From an uncultured Acidobacteriota bacterium (lineage in GTDB: Bacteria > Acidobacteriota > Terriglobia > Terriglobales > Acidobacteriaceae): a stretch of 64,000 nt of DNA. The notes under the pieces are model-generated. The model was not told the origin of the DNA, did not search any database, and saw only the letters and a program-made list of their open reading frames with translations. Both the position numbers and the translations under genes were made by a program. Each line of letters opens with the position of its first letter. Position 1 is the first letter of the stretch. The stretch spans positions 62,001-126,000 of the forward strand of contig CAINND010000060.1 in the NCBI GenBank assembly GCA_903851035.1. Direction: 5' to 3'. Positions 9,901 to 16,640 of this stretch are shown in pieces.

Positions 9901-10054
9901 ACAGATGGATTTTCTGCACGGGCAACAGGCTTCGCCACAGACTGCCCATCGTGGAGTGCAGGCCGTGGAGAATGATTCTGCCGGGGCGCCGCGCTCCGGA
10001 TACGCGCACCCATTTTACTGGGCGCCGTTCATTCTGATTGGCGATTATCAATAG
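6944..10054 (+). CDS. Exported TPR-CHAT protease-like protein
   Basis: This 1036-residue protein has a signal peptide ending near AVAHAQS. Tetratricopeptide repeats with a 40-residue (120 bp) period run from about residue 85 to 440; typical units read AMTLNSLGRLYRDLGQQQSALDYYN in pattern. A charged helical linker follows (about 540-640), then a C-terminal CHAT domain, the caspase-like fold named for 'Caspase HetF Associated with TPRs'. The predicted catalytic pair is His868 in HIASHF and Cys919 in LSACSTAKG, so the enzyme appears intact. The ribosome binding site AGGAAGGAAAG sits directly before ATG 6944. CHAT proteins described in defence systems are cytoplasmic; this one should act outside the inner membrane. 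Confidence 0.92.
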   Translation: MIRPGKVLVFACLCAVLLMAAAVAHAQSAPLREQIAQHEQKLAGARAVHQAQDEVTQLIALGYLYRQSGQMQKALDALNQALAAEQNGGGQATRAMTLNTMGKVYSDMGQQQKALELFGQALAIWQSLGIRAAEANTETYMGRSYNELGQRQDALKHLTNAMSLWQQIATQPQNLRSRSRMGLSELMDLKRLKDAMPNLQELVEHAGKANTLDNLGKTYSDMGQGQQGLEYLKQALPIWREAGERNGEALTLNDMGRTCADLGQKQNALDYYNQALTLWRSIGNRQGEAMTLNSLGRLYRDLGQQQSALDYYNQTLPIWREVQNRNGEAMALNDIGRAYADLGQGQKALEYFDRALPIWHETGARRGEAMTMNNAGRVWSDMHEPAKALALDAEALGIWREVQDRRGEALCLMSLGWAYYEQKQIEQALASELSALALAKNVGDPEVEGVIETSLMVGFREQHHPEEAILFGTAAVNSFQQIRRNISGLAKDLQTGFVQSKSFTYRTLAELLVQSGRLGEAEHVLDLLKEQELKEVVRGAAESATSASQPLALSPAQQKAESELTSAEKTAAALTEMNVEMSRLQGKPNRTPDESVRLKALEAKIETANAQVAEFFRKTLYPALAQRSGAQDANALLSREKSEVSRLQNTLAKLGPRVIGIRLLLGEAHAYLIVVTPQARRKYELAAAPAELRSKVLQVREELRRPSSNPRPHLAELYNMVVAPLGNELASLAQSAQGEARAPVLLWSLDGVMRYVPMAALFDGTHYLAERFNNVLFTPESYGRMASGDDGKPAMRVLAMGLSKSYRGLPALPGVLPELAAVAEDPAVPESHGPMHGRLYYDDRFTYAELKEQLGSGAGFPVVHIASHFVLEAGGDAEPYLMLGGENAGDTGGFPLTLSRIEESTINFQQTRLLTLSACSTAKGDVNNNGMEMDSLGMIAQQKGAGAVLAALWDVNDASTSRLMSDFYTRWVTNPALGKAEALRQAQMDFLHGQQASPQTAHRGVQAVENDSAGAPRSGYAHPFYWAPFILIGDYQ

Positions 10055-10118
10055 CCAGCGGGTATGCGATCATTCACTCCGTTCAAAACCACAACCTTCC
10101 GGGAGCTTGCATGCGACT

Positions 10119-10209
10119 TTTTACCGCGCTACGGCCGCGCTACGAAGAAAAGCGCCTCGCAAGTGATTGACTGCGAGGCGCTTAAAACTTATGGTGCCGA
10201 AGAAGGGAC
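10119..10209 (-). repeat. Right copy of tRNA-Leu 3' end/terminator repeat (candidate att site)
   Basis: This copy includes the 3' end of the intact tRNA-Leu gene, its terminator and the flanking block TTTTACCGCGCTAC. It carries an extra partial duplication (CGCGCTAC appears twice) that the left copy at 1199-1278 lacks. The two copies are in the same orientation about 8.9 kb apart. Confidence 0.6.
10145..10183 (-). terminator. Rho-independent terminator of tRNA-Leu
   Basis: A perfect 12-bp stem, AAGCGCCTCGCA (10150-10161) with TGCGAGGCGCTT (10172-10183), is followed on the minus strand by a TTTTC tract. It lies about nine bases past the CCA end of the tRNA and also faces the 3' end of the CHAT gene. 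Confidence 0.8.
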
Positions 10210-10278
10210 TCGAACCCCCACACCCTTGCGAGTACATGGACCTGAACCATGCGCGTCTGCCAATTCCGCCACTTCGGC
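10192..10278 (-). tRNA. tRNA-Leu (anticodon CAG)
   Basis: The 87-nt cloverleaf has acceptor arms GCCGAAG and CTTCGGC, discriminator A and an encoded CCA. The anticodon stem CATGG/CCATG encloses loop TTCAGGT, giving anticodon CAG for CUG codons. A long variable arm typical of class II leucine tRNAs is present, and the T arm has GGGGGTTCGAGTCCCC. The gene abuts the right boundary of the putative island, and its 3' end is repeated at 1261-1278. Confidence 0.96.
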
Positions 10279-10355
10279 ACGGGGAAAGAGATGCGCAGCA
10301 GAACACCGCGTCCGGAACCCGGAGGTTCCGCCTTTCCAACTGGCTTACAAATGAA

Positions 10356-10384
10356 ATTGTAACACACGGCCGCGCTTTGTCGAA
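10356..10384 (-). promoter_or_regulatory. Probable promoter of tRNA-Leu
   Basis: On the minus strand TTCGAC is followed after 17 bases by TACAAT, close to the housekeeping -35/-10 consensus and about 75 bases upstream of the tRNA 5' end. Confidence 0.5.
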
Positions 10385-10673
10385 TCCCTTGCCGAGCCAG
10401 CTTTTATGCGGCTGCGGCGCGCCCCCGGCAGCGGGCTTTGCCGTTGCATCCAGGTCCCGGGGCTCTGCCGGCGGGGTCGGCGCGGGCTTCCATCCGCGGC
10501 AGCATAGCTTTCTCGCTTTGCCATGGCTCGGGCGCAAAGGTATAGTTCTGCTGTTGCGTTTCCACGGCCAGCCGCACCTGGCTGCAAGCCGGACACAAGC
10601 TGGCCGGATGCGGCGCTAACCGGCGCCCGCGCATCAAGCCCACAAGTTCACCGGAGCACTCCGGAGGAGTTCG
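10385..10673. other. Gene-free stretch between tRNA-Leu promoter and the DHp mini-protein
   Basis: No convincing coding or structured RNA signal was seen. The right end holds the ribosome binding site of the next gene (GGAGGAGT). Confidence 0.4.
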
Positions 10674-10922
10674 ATGTCTGAACCGAAGCACGATGCTGAG
10701 CCGGGGATTCCCATGGCCGTCTGCCGTGAGCTGCGCACCATGGCCCACGATCTGAGCAATTCACTTGAGACGATTGTGCAGGCCGGCTACCTGCTGCGCC
10801 AGACGACGCTGGACGACAACCAGCGCAAGTGGCTATCGCTCATCGACAAGGCCGCGCAAGATGCCGCGCTGCTGAATCGTCAACTGCGCGAAGTGCTGCG
10901 CAACAGTAGTCAGCAGGAGTAG
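10674..10922 (+). CDS. Small protein resembling a histidine-kinase dimerization/phosphoacceptor helix
   Basis: The 82-residue protein has a strong ribosome binding site (GGAGGAG, five bases before ATG). Residues about 18-70 (ELRTMAHDLSNSLETIV, then LLRQ, then LIDKAAQDAALLNRQL) resemble the two-helix DHp domain of sensor kinases, with HDLSN standing where the phosphorylated His motif HELRN/HDLNN occurs. No ATP-binding domain follows; the next gene is an unrelated enoyl-CoA hydratase. It may be a phosphotransfer or decoy partner of a kinase encoded elsewhere, or only a helical hairpin of similar composition. No signal peptide or membrane segment is present. Confidence 0.7.
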   Translation: MSEPKHDAEPGIPMAVCRELRTMAHDLSNSLETIVQAGYLLRQTTLDDNQRKWLSLIDKAAQDAALLNRQLREVLRNSSQQE

Positions 10923-11036
10923 CGGGCGGCTGCAATTTGAAATTCTGATTCCTCCCCCGGCGCCATTCTTCGCGCCCTTGTCATTGCCCCCTGCCTCCAG
11001 CGGTTGGTACACTCGTGGCGCCTTAAGGAGGCATTC

Positions 11037-11831
11037 ATGGCAATCATTCCTACATTTGAAAATATTCGTTACGAACTGAAAGATCACATCGCCACCATCA
11101 CCGTTGCGCGCCCCAAGGTGCTGAACGCGCTGAATGGCGCCACGCTGGCTGAGCTGGCCACGGCCTTTACCGCTGCCGGCGAGGACAAAGAGGTGCTGGC
11201 CATCATTCTGACCGGCGAGGGCGAAAAGGCATTCGTCGCCGGCGCCGATATCACCGAGTTCAGCGGCGTCACGGCCATGGATGCCGTGGACTTTGCCCGC
11301 CGCGGCCAGCGCACTTTCTCCCTGATTGAAAACCTCGGCAAGCCGGTCATCGCCGCCGTCAACGGCTTCGCCCTCGGCGGCGGATGCGAGCTGGCCATGG
11401 CCTGCACCATCCGCATCGCCAGTGAGTCGGCGCGCTTCGGCCAGCCGGAGACCAAGCTCGGACTCATCCCCGGATACGGTGGCACGCAGCGGCTGCCCCG
11501 CCTGGTGGGCAAGGGCCGCGCCCTGCAGATCATCCTCACCGGAGACATGGTGAAGGCCGACGAGGCTCTGCGCATCGGGCTGGTGAACGAGGTTGTTGCG
11601 GCCGCCGAGCTGCTGCCGCGCGCCGAGGCCATCGCCAAAAAGATCATCGCCAACGCTCCCATCGCCACCCGCCTCACCATCGACTCCGTCAATCGCGGGC
11701 TGGACATGGCGCTGGGCGAGGGGCTGGAGCTGGAAGCCGCAAACTTCGGCCTCAGCTTTGCCACCGAGGACAAGCTGGAAGGCACCAAGGCCTTTGCGGA
11801 AAAGCGCGCCCCGCAGTTCCAGGGCAAATAA
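11037..11831 (+). CDS. Enoyl-CoA hydratase (crotonase family)
   Basis: The 264-residue protein has the oxyanion-hole segment AFVAGADITE at about residue 64. The two catalytic Glu positions of short-chain enoyl-CoA hydratases are present, in GGGCELAMA and in GQPETKLG before IPGYGGTQRLPR. This supports hydration of trans-2-enoyl-CoA in fatty acid or butanoate metabolism. ATG 11037 has an ideal AAGGAGG six bases upstream, so it is preferred over an earlier in-frame start. It is followed after 63 bp by the VOC-RibH fusion; a shared transcript is possible but functionally unrelated. Confidence 0.93.
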   Translation: MAIIPTFENIRYELKDHIATITVARPKVLNALNGATLAELATAFTAAGEDKEVLAIILTGEGEKAFVAGADITEFSGVTAMDAVDFARRGQRTFSLIENLGKPVIAAVNGFALGGGCELAMACTIRIASESARFGQPETKLGLIPGYGGTQRLPRLVGKGRALQIILTGDMVKADEALRIGLVNEVVAAAELLPRAEAIAKKIIANAPIATRLTIDSVNRGLDMALGEGLELEAANFGLSFATEDKLEGTKAFAEKRAPQFQGK

Positions 11832-11894
11832 TCAGCACGGATTGGGCGGCTTCGCTATGGGGCCGCCCGCGCCCCGTGTGATACAAAAGAGATT

Positions 11895-12725
11895 GTGATC
11901 CGCTCATTTCATCGCCTGATTGTTGCCACCCGCGACGACGAGTACGCGCAGTTGGAGGCCTTTTTCGCCTCGCTCGGCTTTGCCGAGGGAGAAAACTGGC
12001 AGGGCCGCCGCTCCAAGGGCCGCAAGTTCGAGGCCTTCGAGGGTGGCATCGAGCTCACCCAGGGCGCAGGCATGCCCGACGCCGACCTGATCATCGAGGT
12101 GGATAACGCCGACATCGTCGCCGACGCCGCCCGAGCCAAGGGCTACACCTTTGTGCAGGAGATCGCCGACTGCGACTGGGGCGCGCGCCTCTTCGTGCTG
12201 GAAGTTCCCCTTGGCCGTGGCCGCCTTGCCGTCTTCAGCTACAACGAGAACTGGCGCCAGCCGACCATCGAAACCAAGCTCGACTCAACGGGCATGAAGT
12301 TCGCCATTGTCGTAGCGCGCTTCAACGCCTTCATCACCGAGCGTCTACTCAGCGGCGCCACCGAGGCCTTCCGCCGCACCGGCGCCAAGGCCGAGGACAT
12401 CACCATCATCCGCGTGCCGGGAGCCTTTGAGCTCCCTACGGCCGCCAAACTGCTGGCCGAAACCGGCAACTACGACGCGCTGGTGGCCATTGGCTGCCTG
12501 CTGCGCGGCGATACGGCTCACTACGACGTCATCGTCAACGAATGTACCCGCGGCGTGGGCGAGGTGGCGTTAGCCACTGGTGTTCCCGTGGGCTTCGGCG
12601 TGCTGACCTGCGAGAATCTTGAGCAGGCCATTGACCGCGCCGGACTGAAAATGGGCAACAAGGGTTATGAGGCCGCACTGGCCGCGCTCGAACTGGCACT
12701 GCTAAAGCGCGAGACGAAGAAGTAG
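11895..12725 (+). CDS. ribH: VOC-like domain fused to 6,7-dimethyl-8-ribityllumazine synthase
   Basis: The 276-residue protein has two parts. Residues about 135-270 are lumazine synthase: FAIVVARFN at the start, VPGAFELP, the catalytic-His segment RGDTAHYD, and the C-terminal NKGYEAALAALE. It condenses 5-amino-6-ribitylaminouracil with dihydroxybutanone phosphate in riboflavin synthesis. Residues 1-130 look like one glyoxalase/bleomycin-resistance (VOC) unit (MIRSFHRLIVATRDDEY, ending GRLAVFSYNENW). Ordinary RibH is about 155 residues, so this is nearly double. GTG 11895 is preceded by AAGAGA; an internal ATG (GMKFAIV) could give a stand-alone RibH but has no clear ribosome binding site. nusB follows after 9 bp, the common ribH-nusB pairing. 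Confidence 0.92.
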   Translation: MIRSFHRLIVATRDDEYAQLEAFFASLGFAEGENWQGRRSKGRKFEAFEGGIELTQGAGMPDADLIIEVDNADIVADAARAKGYTFVQEIADCDWGARLFVLEVPLGRGRLAVFSYNENWRQPTIETKLDSTGMKFAIVVARFNAFITERLLSGATEAFRRTGAKAEDITIIRVPGAFELPTAAKLLAETGNYDALVAIGCLLRGDTAHYDVIVNECTRGVGEVALATGVPVGFGVLTCENLEQAIDRAGLKMGNKGYEAALAALELALLKRETKK

Positions 12726-12734
12726 AGGATTCCG

Positions 12735-13157
12735 ATGGGCACACGACGTAAATCCCGCGAGCTGGCGCTGCAAATGCTCTTCCAGGCCGATATGGGCAAA
12801 CAGACGGTGGAGCAGGTGCGCAAGACCTTCTGGGCCGAGCGCCGCGACTTGGAAGACGGCGTGCGCAATTTCGCCGATGACATCTTCCGCGTGGCCATGG
12901 AGCGTTACGACGAGATCGGCACCCTGTTGGAGGGCCACACCGAACACTGGCGCCTGGAGCGCATGGCCGCCGTGGACCGCAACATCCTGCGCGCCGGTGT
13001 GGCGGAGATGCTCGGCTTCCCCAAGACTCCACGGCCGGTCATCATCAACGAGGCCCTGGAAATCGCGCGCCGCTTCTCCACCCCGGAGAGCGTGCAGTTC
13101 ATCAACGGCGTGCTGGATTCAGTGGCCAAGCAGATGGACGGCAAGCCCGCAAAGTAA
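12735..13157 (+). CDS. nusB: Transcription antitermination factor NusB
   Basis: The 140-residue protein matches NusB in length and pattern: N-terminal RKSRELALQMLFQ, central LERMAAVDRNILR, and C-terminal VIINEALEIARRFS with FINGVLD. NusB binds boxA RNA with NusE (S10) to support rRNA antitermination. It sits 9 bp after the ribH fusion with AGAGGA before its ATG, so co-transcription is likely. Confidence 0.97.
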   Translation: MGTRRKSRELALQMLFQADMGKQTVEQVRKTFWAERRDLEDGVRNFADDIFRVAMERYDEIGTLLEGHTEHWRLERMAAVDRNILRAGVAEMLGFPKTPRPVIINEALEIARRFSTPESVQFINGVLDSVAKQMDGKPAK

Positions 13158-13169
13158 TTTGGTAAGCGC

Positions 13170-13610
13170 TTATTTGCGGGGCTCGTTCAATCGGGCCCGA
13201 AGTTCCTCAAGATTGTGAGCTGGCTTCGCAATATTCCCTGACCAGAGTAGCTTCGCTTGCTCCTCACCAGCGATGGAATAAATCCGAACCTGATAGGTAT
13301 GTGCTCTTCCGCCGCTCTCAAAGTGCACAACACAAATCCTGGCGGATATCGCGGCAAACACTAATCTTCGTGATGCTTTGCCCGGATACTGAATACATCC
13401 TGCATTAAATTCCTGACCTGGATCTGCCATGTTGATGCCACTTTTGCCGGACGTCATGGCCACTTGCACCGCTTTGGGCAGCTGCGCCACCTTTTCCACC
13501 GTGGTGAATGAACCCTCAAGCCACGGGGCTGCCCCCTCGGCCAAAACCACCCCGCCAAGCAAGGCAGCCGCGAACACAAGTACAGCGAGGAATCTTGCTC
13601 TCCGCTTCAT
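13170..13610 (-). CDS. Small exported protein, unknown function
   Basis: The 146-residue protein has a clear Sec signal peptide (MKRRARFLAVLVFAAALLGG, cleavage near LAEGA). The mature part, with two Cys and several beta-like stretches (RLVFAAISARICVVHFE, TYQVRIYSI), could be a small disulfide-bonded domain. No family was recognised. It faces nusB convergently, with 12 bp between stops. Confidence 0.7.
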   Translation of the reverse strand: MKRRARFLAVLVFAAALLGGVVLAEGAAPWLEGSFTTVEKVAQLPKAVQVAMTSGKSGINMADPGQEFNAGCIQYPGKASRRLVFAAISARICVVHFESGGRAHTYQVRIYSIAGEEQAKLLWSGNIAKPAHNLEELRARLNEPRK

Positions 13611-13761
13611 GCCAATACACTAGGCGATGGTTTAAGGATGTGCAATTCCCCATTTTTTCGAGGTTGCGATTCTGCACCCTCCCTCATCCTGCGTTATCCT
13701 AATTACTTACAGATTCGCTGATTTGCCCACAGGACATCTTGTTCTTATTCGGGAGGCTGGT

Positions 13762-15294
13762 ATGAAAACCACGTCGAAGGTCGCAGTGTTTGACACCACT
13801 TTGCGGGATGGCGAGCAGGCTGCTGGCACGCGCCTTGGCGGACGAGACAAAATGACCATCGCACGCCAGCTCGCACGCCTGCGCGTGGACATCATCGAGG
13901 CCGGCTTCCCCGCCAGCTCTCCGGAGGACTTCGAAGCCGTCCGCGCCATCGCCCATGAGATTCAGGGTCCCACCATTTGCGCCCTTTCGCGCGCCGTCGC
14001 CGCCGATATTGAAGCCTGCGGCAAGGCCCTTGCCCGGGCCAAGAAGCCGCGCATCCACACCGGCATCGGCGTCAGCGACATTCACATCCTGGGCAAGTTC
14101 CAGGATGACCGCTACGGCAAGACCCTTGAGGCCAAGAAGGCGAAGATGATCGCCCTGGCCGTGGAGGCCGTCAAGCGCGCGCGCAATTGCGTGGATGACG
14201 TGCAGTTTTACGCCGAAGATGCCGGCCGCGCCGAGCCCGAATATCTCTACCTGATGCTCGATGCCGTGATCGCCGCCGGAGCCACCGTCGTCAATATTCC
14301 CGACACCACCGGCTACACCGTGCCGGAGCAGTATGGCGCGCTCATCAAGGGCATCTGCGACAACGTGAAGAACATCAAGAAGGCCACCATCAGCGTGCAT
14401 TGTCATGACGATCTCGGCCTGGCCGTCGCCAACTCGCTGGCCGGCGTCATCAACGGCGCGCGTCAGGTGGAAGGCACCATCAACGGCATTGGCGAGCGCG
14501 CCGGCAACGCAGCGCTGGAAGAGGTCGTCATGGGCCTGCGCACCCGCCACGACTACTACGGCCTCTCCACGGGCATCGATCCGAAAGAGTTCTTCCGCAC
14601 CAGCCGCATGGTGGCCGAAATGCTCGGCATGCCGGTTCCGGCCAACAAGGCCGTCATCGGCACCAACGCCTTCTCGCATAGTTCGGGAATCCACGTGGAT
14701 GGCTTCCTGAAGAACCGCCAGACCTACGAGATTATGACGCCCGCCGACGTGGGCATCAGTGAGAGCAAGGTCGTGCTGACCGCCCGCACCGGCCGCGCCG
14801 GATTGAAGGCGCGCCTGGCCAAGCTGGGCTATGAGCTGAAGAAGGACGAGCTGGACACGATGTATCAGCGCTTCCTCCTCGTGGCCGACAAAAAGCAGGA
14901 GGTTCTCGACGAGGACCTGGCCGCGCTTGTCCACGACGAACTGCCGCCCGCCGAGCACACCATCAAGCTGGAGTATCTGCACACCTACGGCGGAACCTCG
15001 GCCATTCCCACGGCCACCGTGCGCGTGCTGGTAAAGGGCAAGATGAAGGAAGGCGCCGCCATCGGCGATGGTCCGGTGGACGCCGTGTACAAGGCCATTG
15101 CCGCCGTCACCGGCAGCACGGCCAAGCTGCTGCGCTATGAGATTCGTGCCATCACCGGCGGCACCGAGGCCATGGGCGAAGTCACCGTGCACCTGGAGCG
15201 CGACGGCCGCCGCACTCTGGGCCGCGGAGCCAGCACCGACATCATCGAGGCCAGTGCCAAGGCTTATGTGGACGGCCTGAACCGCCTGGGGTAA
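13762..15294 (+). CDS. leuA: 2-isopropylmalate synthase
   Basis: The 510-residue enzyme has the signature FDTTLRDGEQ at about residue 9, metal-binding HCHDD at 213-217 and the glycine-rich NGIGERAGNAALEE. The C-terminal LeuA dimer/allosteric domain is present (IPTATVRVLV, EAMGEVTVHLE), indicating leucine feedback control. It makes 2-isopropylmalate from 2-oxoisovalerate and acetyl-CoA, the first committed step to leucine. ATG 13762 follows GGGAGG. No leader peptide or T-box was recognised in the short upstream gap. No other leu genes are adjacent. A homocitrate or citramalate synthase is the less likely alternative. Confidence 0.93.
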   Translation: MKTTSKVAVFDTTLRDGEQAAGTRLGGRDKMTIARQLARLRVDIIEAGFPASSPEDFEAVRAIAHEIQGPTICALSRAVAADIEACGKALARAKKPRIHTGIGVSDIHILGKFQDDRYGKTLEAKKAKMIALAVEAVKRARNCVDDVQFYAEDAGRAEPEYLYLMLDAVIAAGATVVNIPDTTGYTVPEQYGALIKGICDNVKNIKKATISVHCHDDLGLAVANSLAGVINGARQVEGTINGIGERAGNAALEEVVMGLRTRHDYYGLSTGIDPKEFFRTSRMVAEMLGMPVPANKAVIGTNAFSHSSGIHVDGFLKNRQTYEIMTPADVGISESKVVLTARTGRAGLKARLAKLGYELKKDELDTMYQRFLLVADKKQEVLDEDLAALVHDELPPAEHTIKLEYLHTYGGTSAIPTATVRVLVKGKMKEGAAIGDGPVDAVYKAIAAVTGSTAKLLRYEIRAITGGTEAMGEVTVHLERDGRRTLGRGASTDIIEASAKAYVDGLNRLG

Positions 15295-15318
15295 ACCCGG
15301 CGCGACGCGCCAAACAGG

Positions 15319-15324
15319 TATAAT
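15319..15324 (+). promoter_or_regulatory. -10 element of the RNase P RNA promoter
   Basis: A perfect TATAAT lies ten bases before the 5' strand of the terminal helix of the RNase P RNA. No recognisable -35 hexamer sits at the normal distance. Confidence 0.7.
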
Positions 15325-15333
15325 CTCTTCGAT

Positions 15334-15754
15334 AGCGTTGGGACCGGGTGATCGCCGCCCGTGGGGCTTACGCCAGCTTCGGCTGGAGGGTGCGCCACGG
15401 GGGGAGGAAAGTCCGAACTCCGCAGAGCAGTGTGCCGGATAACGTCCGGGAGGATGGCTTTAAGGCCATTCGACGGCCAGTGCCACAGAGAATATACCGC
15501 CCCTCACGGGGTAAGGGTGAAAAGGTGCGGTAAGAGCGCACCGGGCGCGCAGCAATGTGCGTTGCATGGCAAACCCCACACGGAGCAAGACCAAATAGGG
15601 AGGGAGAGGTCGGAGGCAACTCCGGCCGCGCGAGCCTGCTCGGTTCGCCAAACCTCCGGGTAGGTCGCTTGAGCCTGGTGGCGACGCCAGGCCTAGAGGA
15701 ATGATCGCCACGGCGGCAACGCCGTACAGAATTCGGCTTACAGGTCCCAACGCT
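15334..15754 (+). ncRNA. rnpB: RNase P RNA
   Basis: This is the catalytic RNA that matures tRNA 5' ends. The termini AGCGTTGGGACC and GGTCCCAACGCT pair perfectly as helix P1. The universally conserved GGAGGAAAGTCCGAACTCC lies near 15400, GGGTAAGGGTGAAAAGG near 15510, GCAAACCCCACACGGAGCAAGACC near 15570, and the 3' block TTCGGCTTACAGG just before the end. The 421-nt length and layout fit bacterial type A. It is flanked by a TATAAT box and a terminator. Confidence 0.97.
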
Positions 15755-15760
15755 ACTTTT

Positions 15761-15801
15761 GCCGCCGCGCTTCCACAAGAAGTCGGCGGCATCACTTTTT
15801 T
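15761..15801 (+). terminator. Terminator of rnpB
   Basis: A GCCGCCG/CGGCGGC stem with a 16-base loop is followed after five bases by six T. Stem and loop are closely similar to the hairpin after the pilin gene (16548-16586). Confidence 0.75.
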
Positions 15802-15990
15802 CGCCCGCCGCCTTGCATCGCAGCCATGTTACTTGCTTGGCCACCGTTCGCCCTCTCAACCTGGGAACCCAAATCGTCAACAGTACGAAGGTCACGAAGA
15901 CTGCCTTGAATGTTACTCTGACCATCGCACTCCACTTTGGCCCGCACCCCGGTCAAAGACCATTTCGACGGAACCACAGGAGACGATGTC

Positions 15991-16497
15991 TTGCGCATGA
16001 CGAAGGGCTTTTCAGTGATTGAGCTTGTTATTGTGCTGGCGATCATCATGGTCATCACCGCCATCGCCATCCCCACCCTGTTGCGCTCGCGCATCGCCTC
16101 CAATGAGGCCTCAGCCGTCAGCTCTCTGCATGCCATCGGCACGGCTCAATCAACCTACGCCACGGCCAATCCGACCATCGGCTACGCCAGCAGCCTGGGC
16201 GTGCTGGGCGGCACCGGTACGGCGGCCACCAGCACCAACGCGCTGCTGCTGGATAGCGTGCTCGGCGCGGTCTCTCCCGGTGGTGGCTCGGCTGCCGCGC
16301 CCAACGCCAAGTCGGGATACAACTTTTACGTGGCAAGCGTCTCCACGGCCTCTGGACTGGTGAACTCCTACCAGTTAAATGCCAACCCCACGGTAGCGGG
16401 CCAGACCGGCCAGCGCTATTTCTATATGGATCCTTCGGTGGTCATCCGCTACAACACGGCCAGCGCGGCCACTTCCACGGACAGCGCTATACAGTAG
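15991..16497 (+). CDS. Type IV prepilin (PilA-like pilin)
   Basis: The 168-residue protein has a class III signal: a short basic leader, the cleavage Gly in TKG, then FSVIELVIVLAIIMVITAIAIP with the required Glu at +5 of the mature protein. After the helix comes a Ser/Thr/Ala/Gly-rich globular part ending FYMDPSVVIRYNTASAATS, with almost no charged residues. TTG 15991 is chosen because AGGAGA is seven bases upstream; ATG 15997 is the alternative and gives a very short leader. The prepilin peptidase and assembly ATPase genes are not in the window. Confidence 0.88.
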   Translation: MRMTKGFSVIELVIVLAIIMVITAIAIPTLLRSRIASNEASAVSSLHAIGTAQSTYATANPTIGYASSLGVLGGTGTAATSTNALLLDSVLGAVSPGGGSAAAPNAKSGYNFYVASVSTASGLVNSYQLNANPTVAGQTGQRYFYMDPSVVIRYNTASAATSTDSAIQ

Positions 16498-16547
16498 CCG
16501 CCCGGCCCATGCTCCACTGGAGTAATTGATTTATTGATCTGAATAGT

Positions 16548-16586
16548 GCCGCCGAGCCTCCATAAGAGTCGGCGGCATTCAGTTTT
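16548..16586 (+). terminator. Terminator after the pilin gene
   Basis: Stem GCCGCCGA (16548-16555) with TCGGCGGC (16569-16576), then ATTCAG and TTTT. It is nearly a copy of the rnpB terminator 0.8 kb upstream. Confidence 0.65.
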
Positions 16587-16640
16587 CTGTCTGTGCCAAA
16601 GAACAGAGCCCCGGTGCGCGGGCGTCGCGCAGCCGGGGAA

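Noticed and set aside
8081-10051. 656-codon minus-strand frame opposite the CHAT gene
   Set aside because: Antisense of a validated TPR-CHAT frame; composition is Arg/His/Gln-rich as expected for a shadow.
10064-10354. Plus-strand frame encoding EEGTRTPTPLRVHGPEPC
   Set aside because: This is the antisense translation of the tRNA-Leu gene, a well-known false protein.
13699-15192. Long minus-strand frame opposite leuA
   Set aside because: Gly/His/Ala-rich antisense translation of leuA with no recognisable domain.
15348-15663. Short plus-strand frames inside 15334-15754
   Set aside because: They fall within the RNase P RNA.
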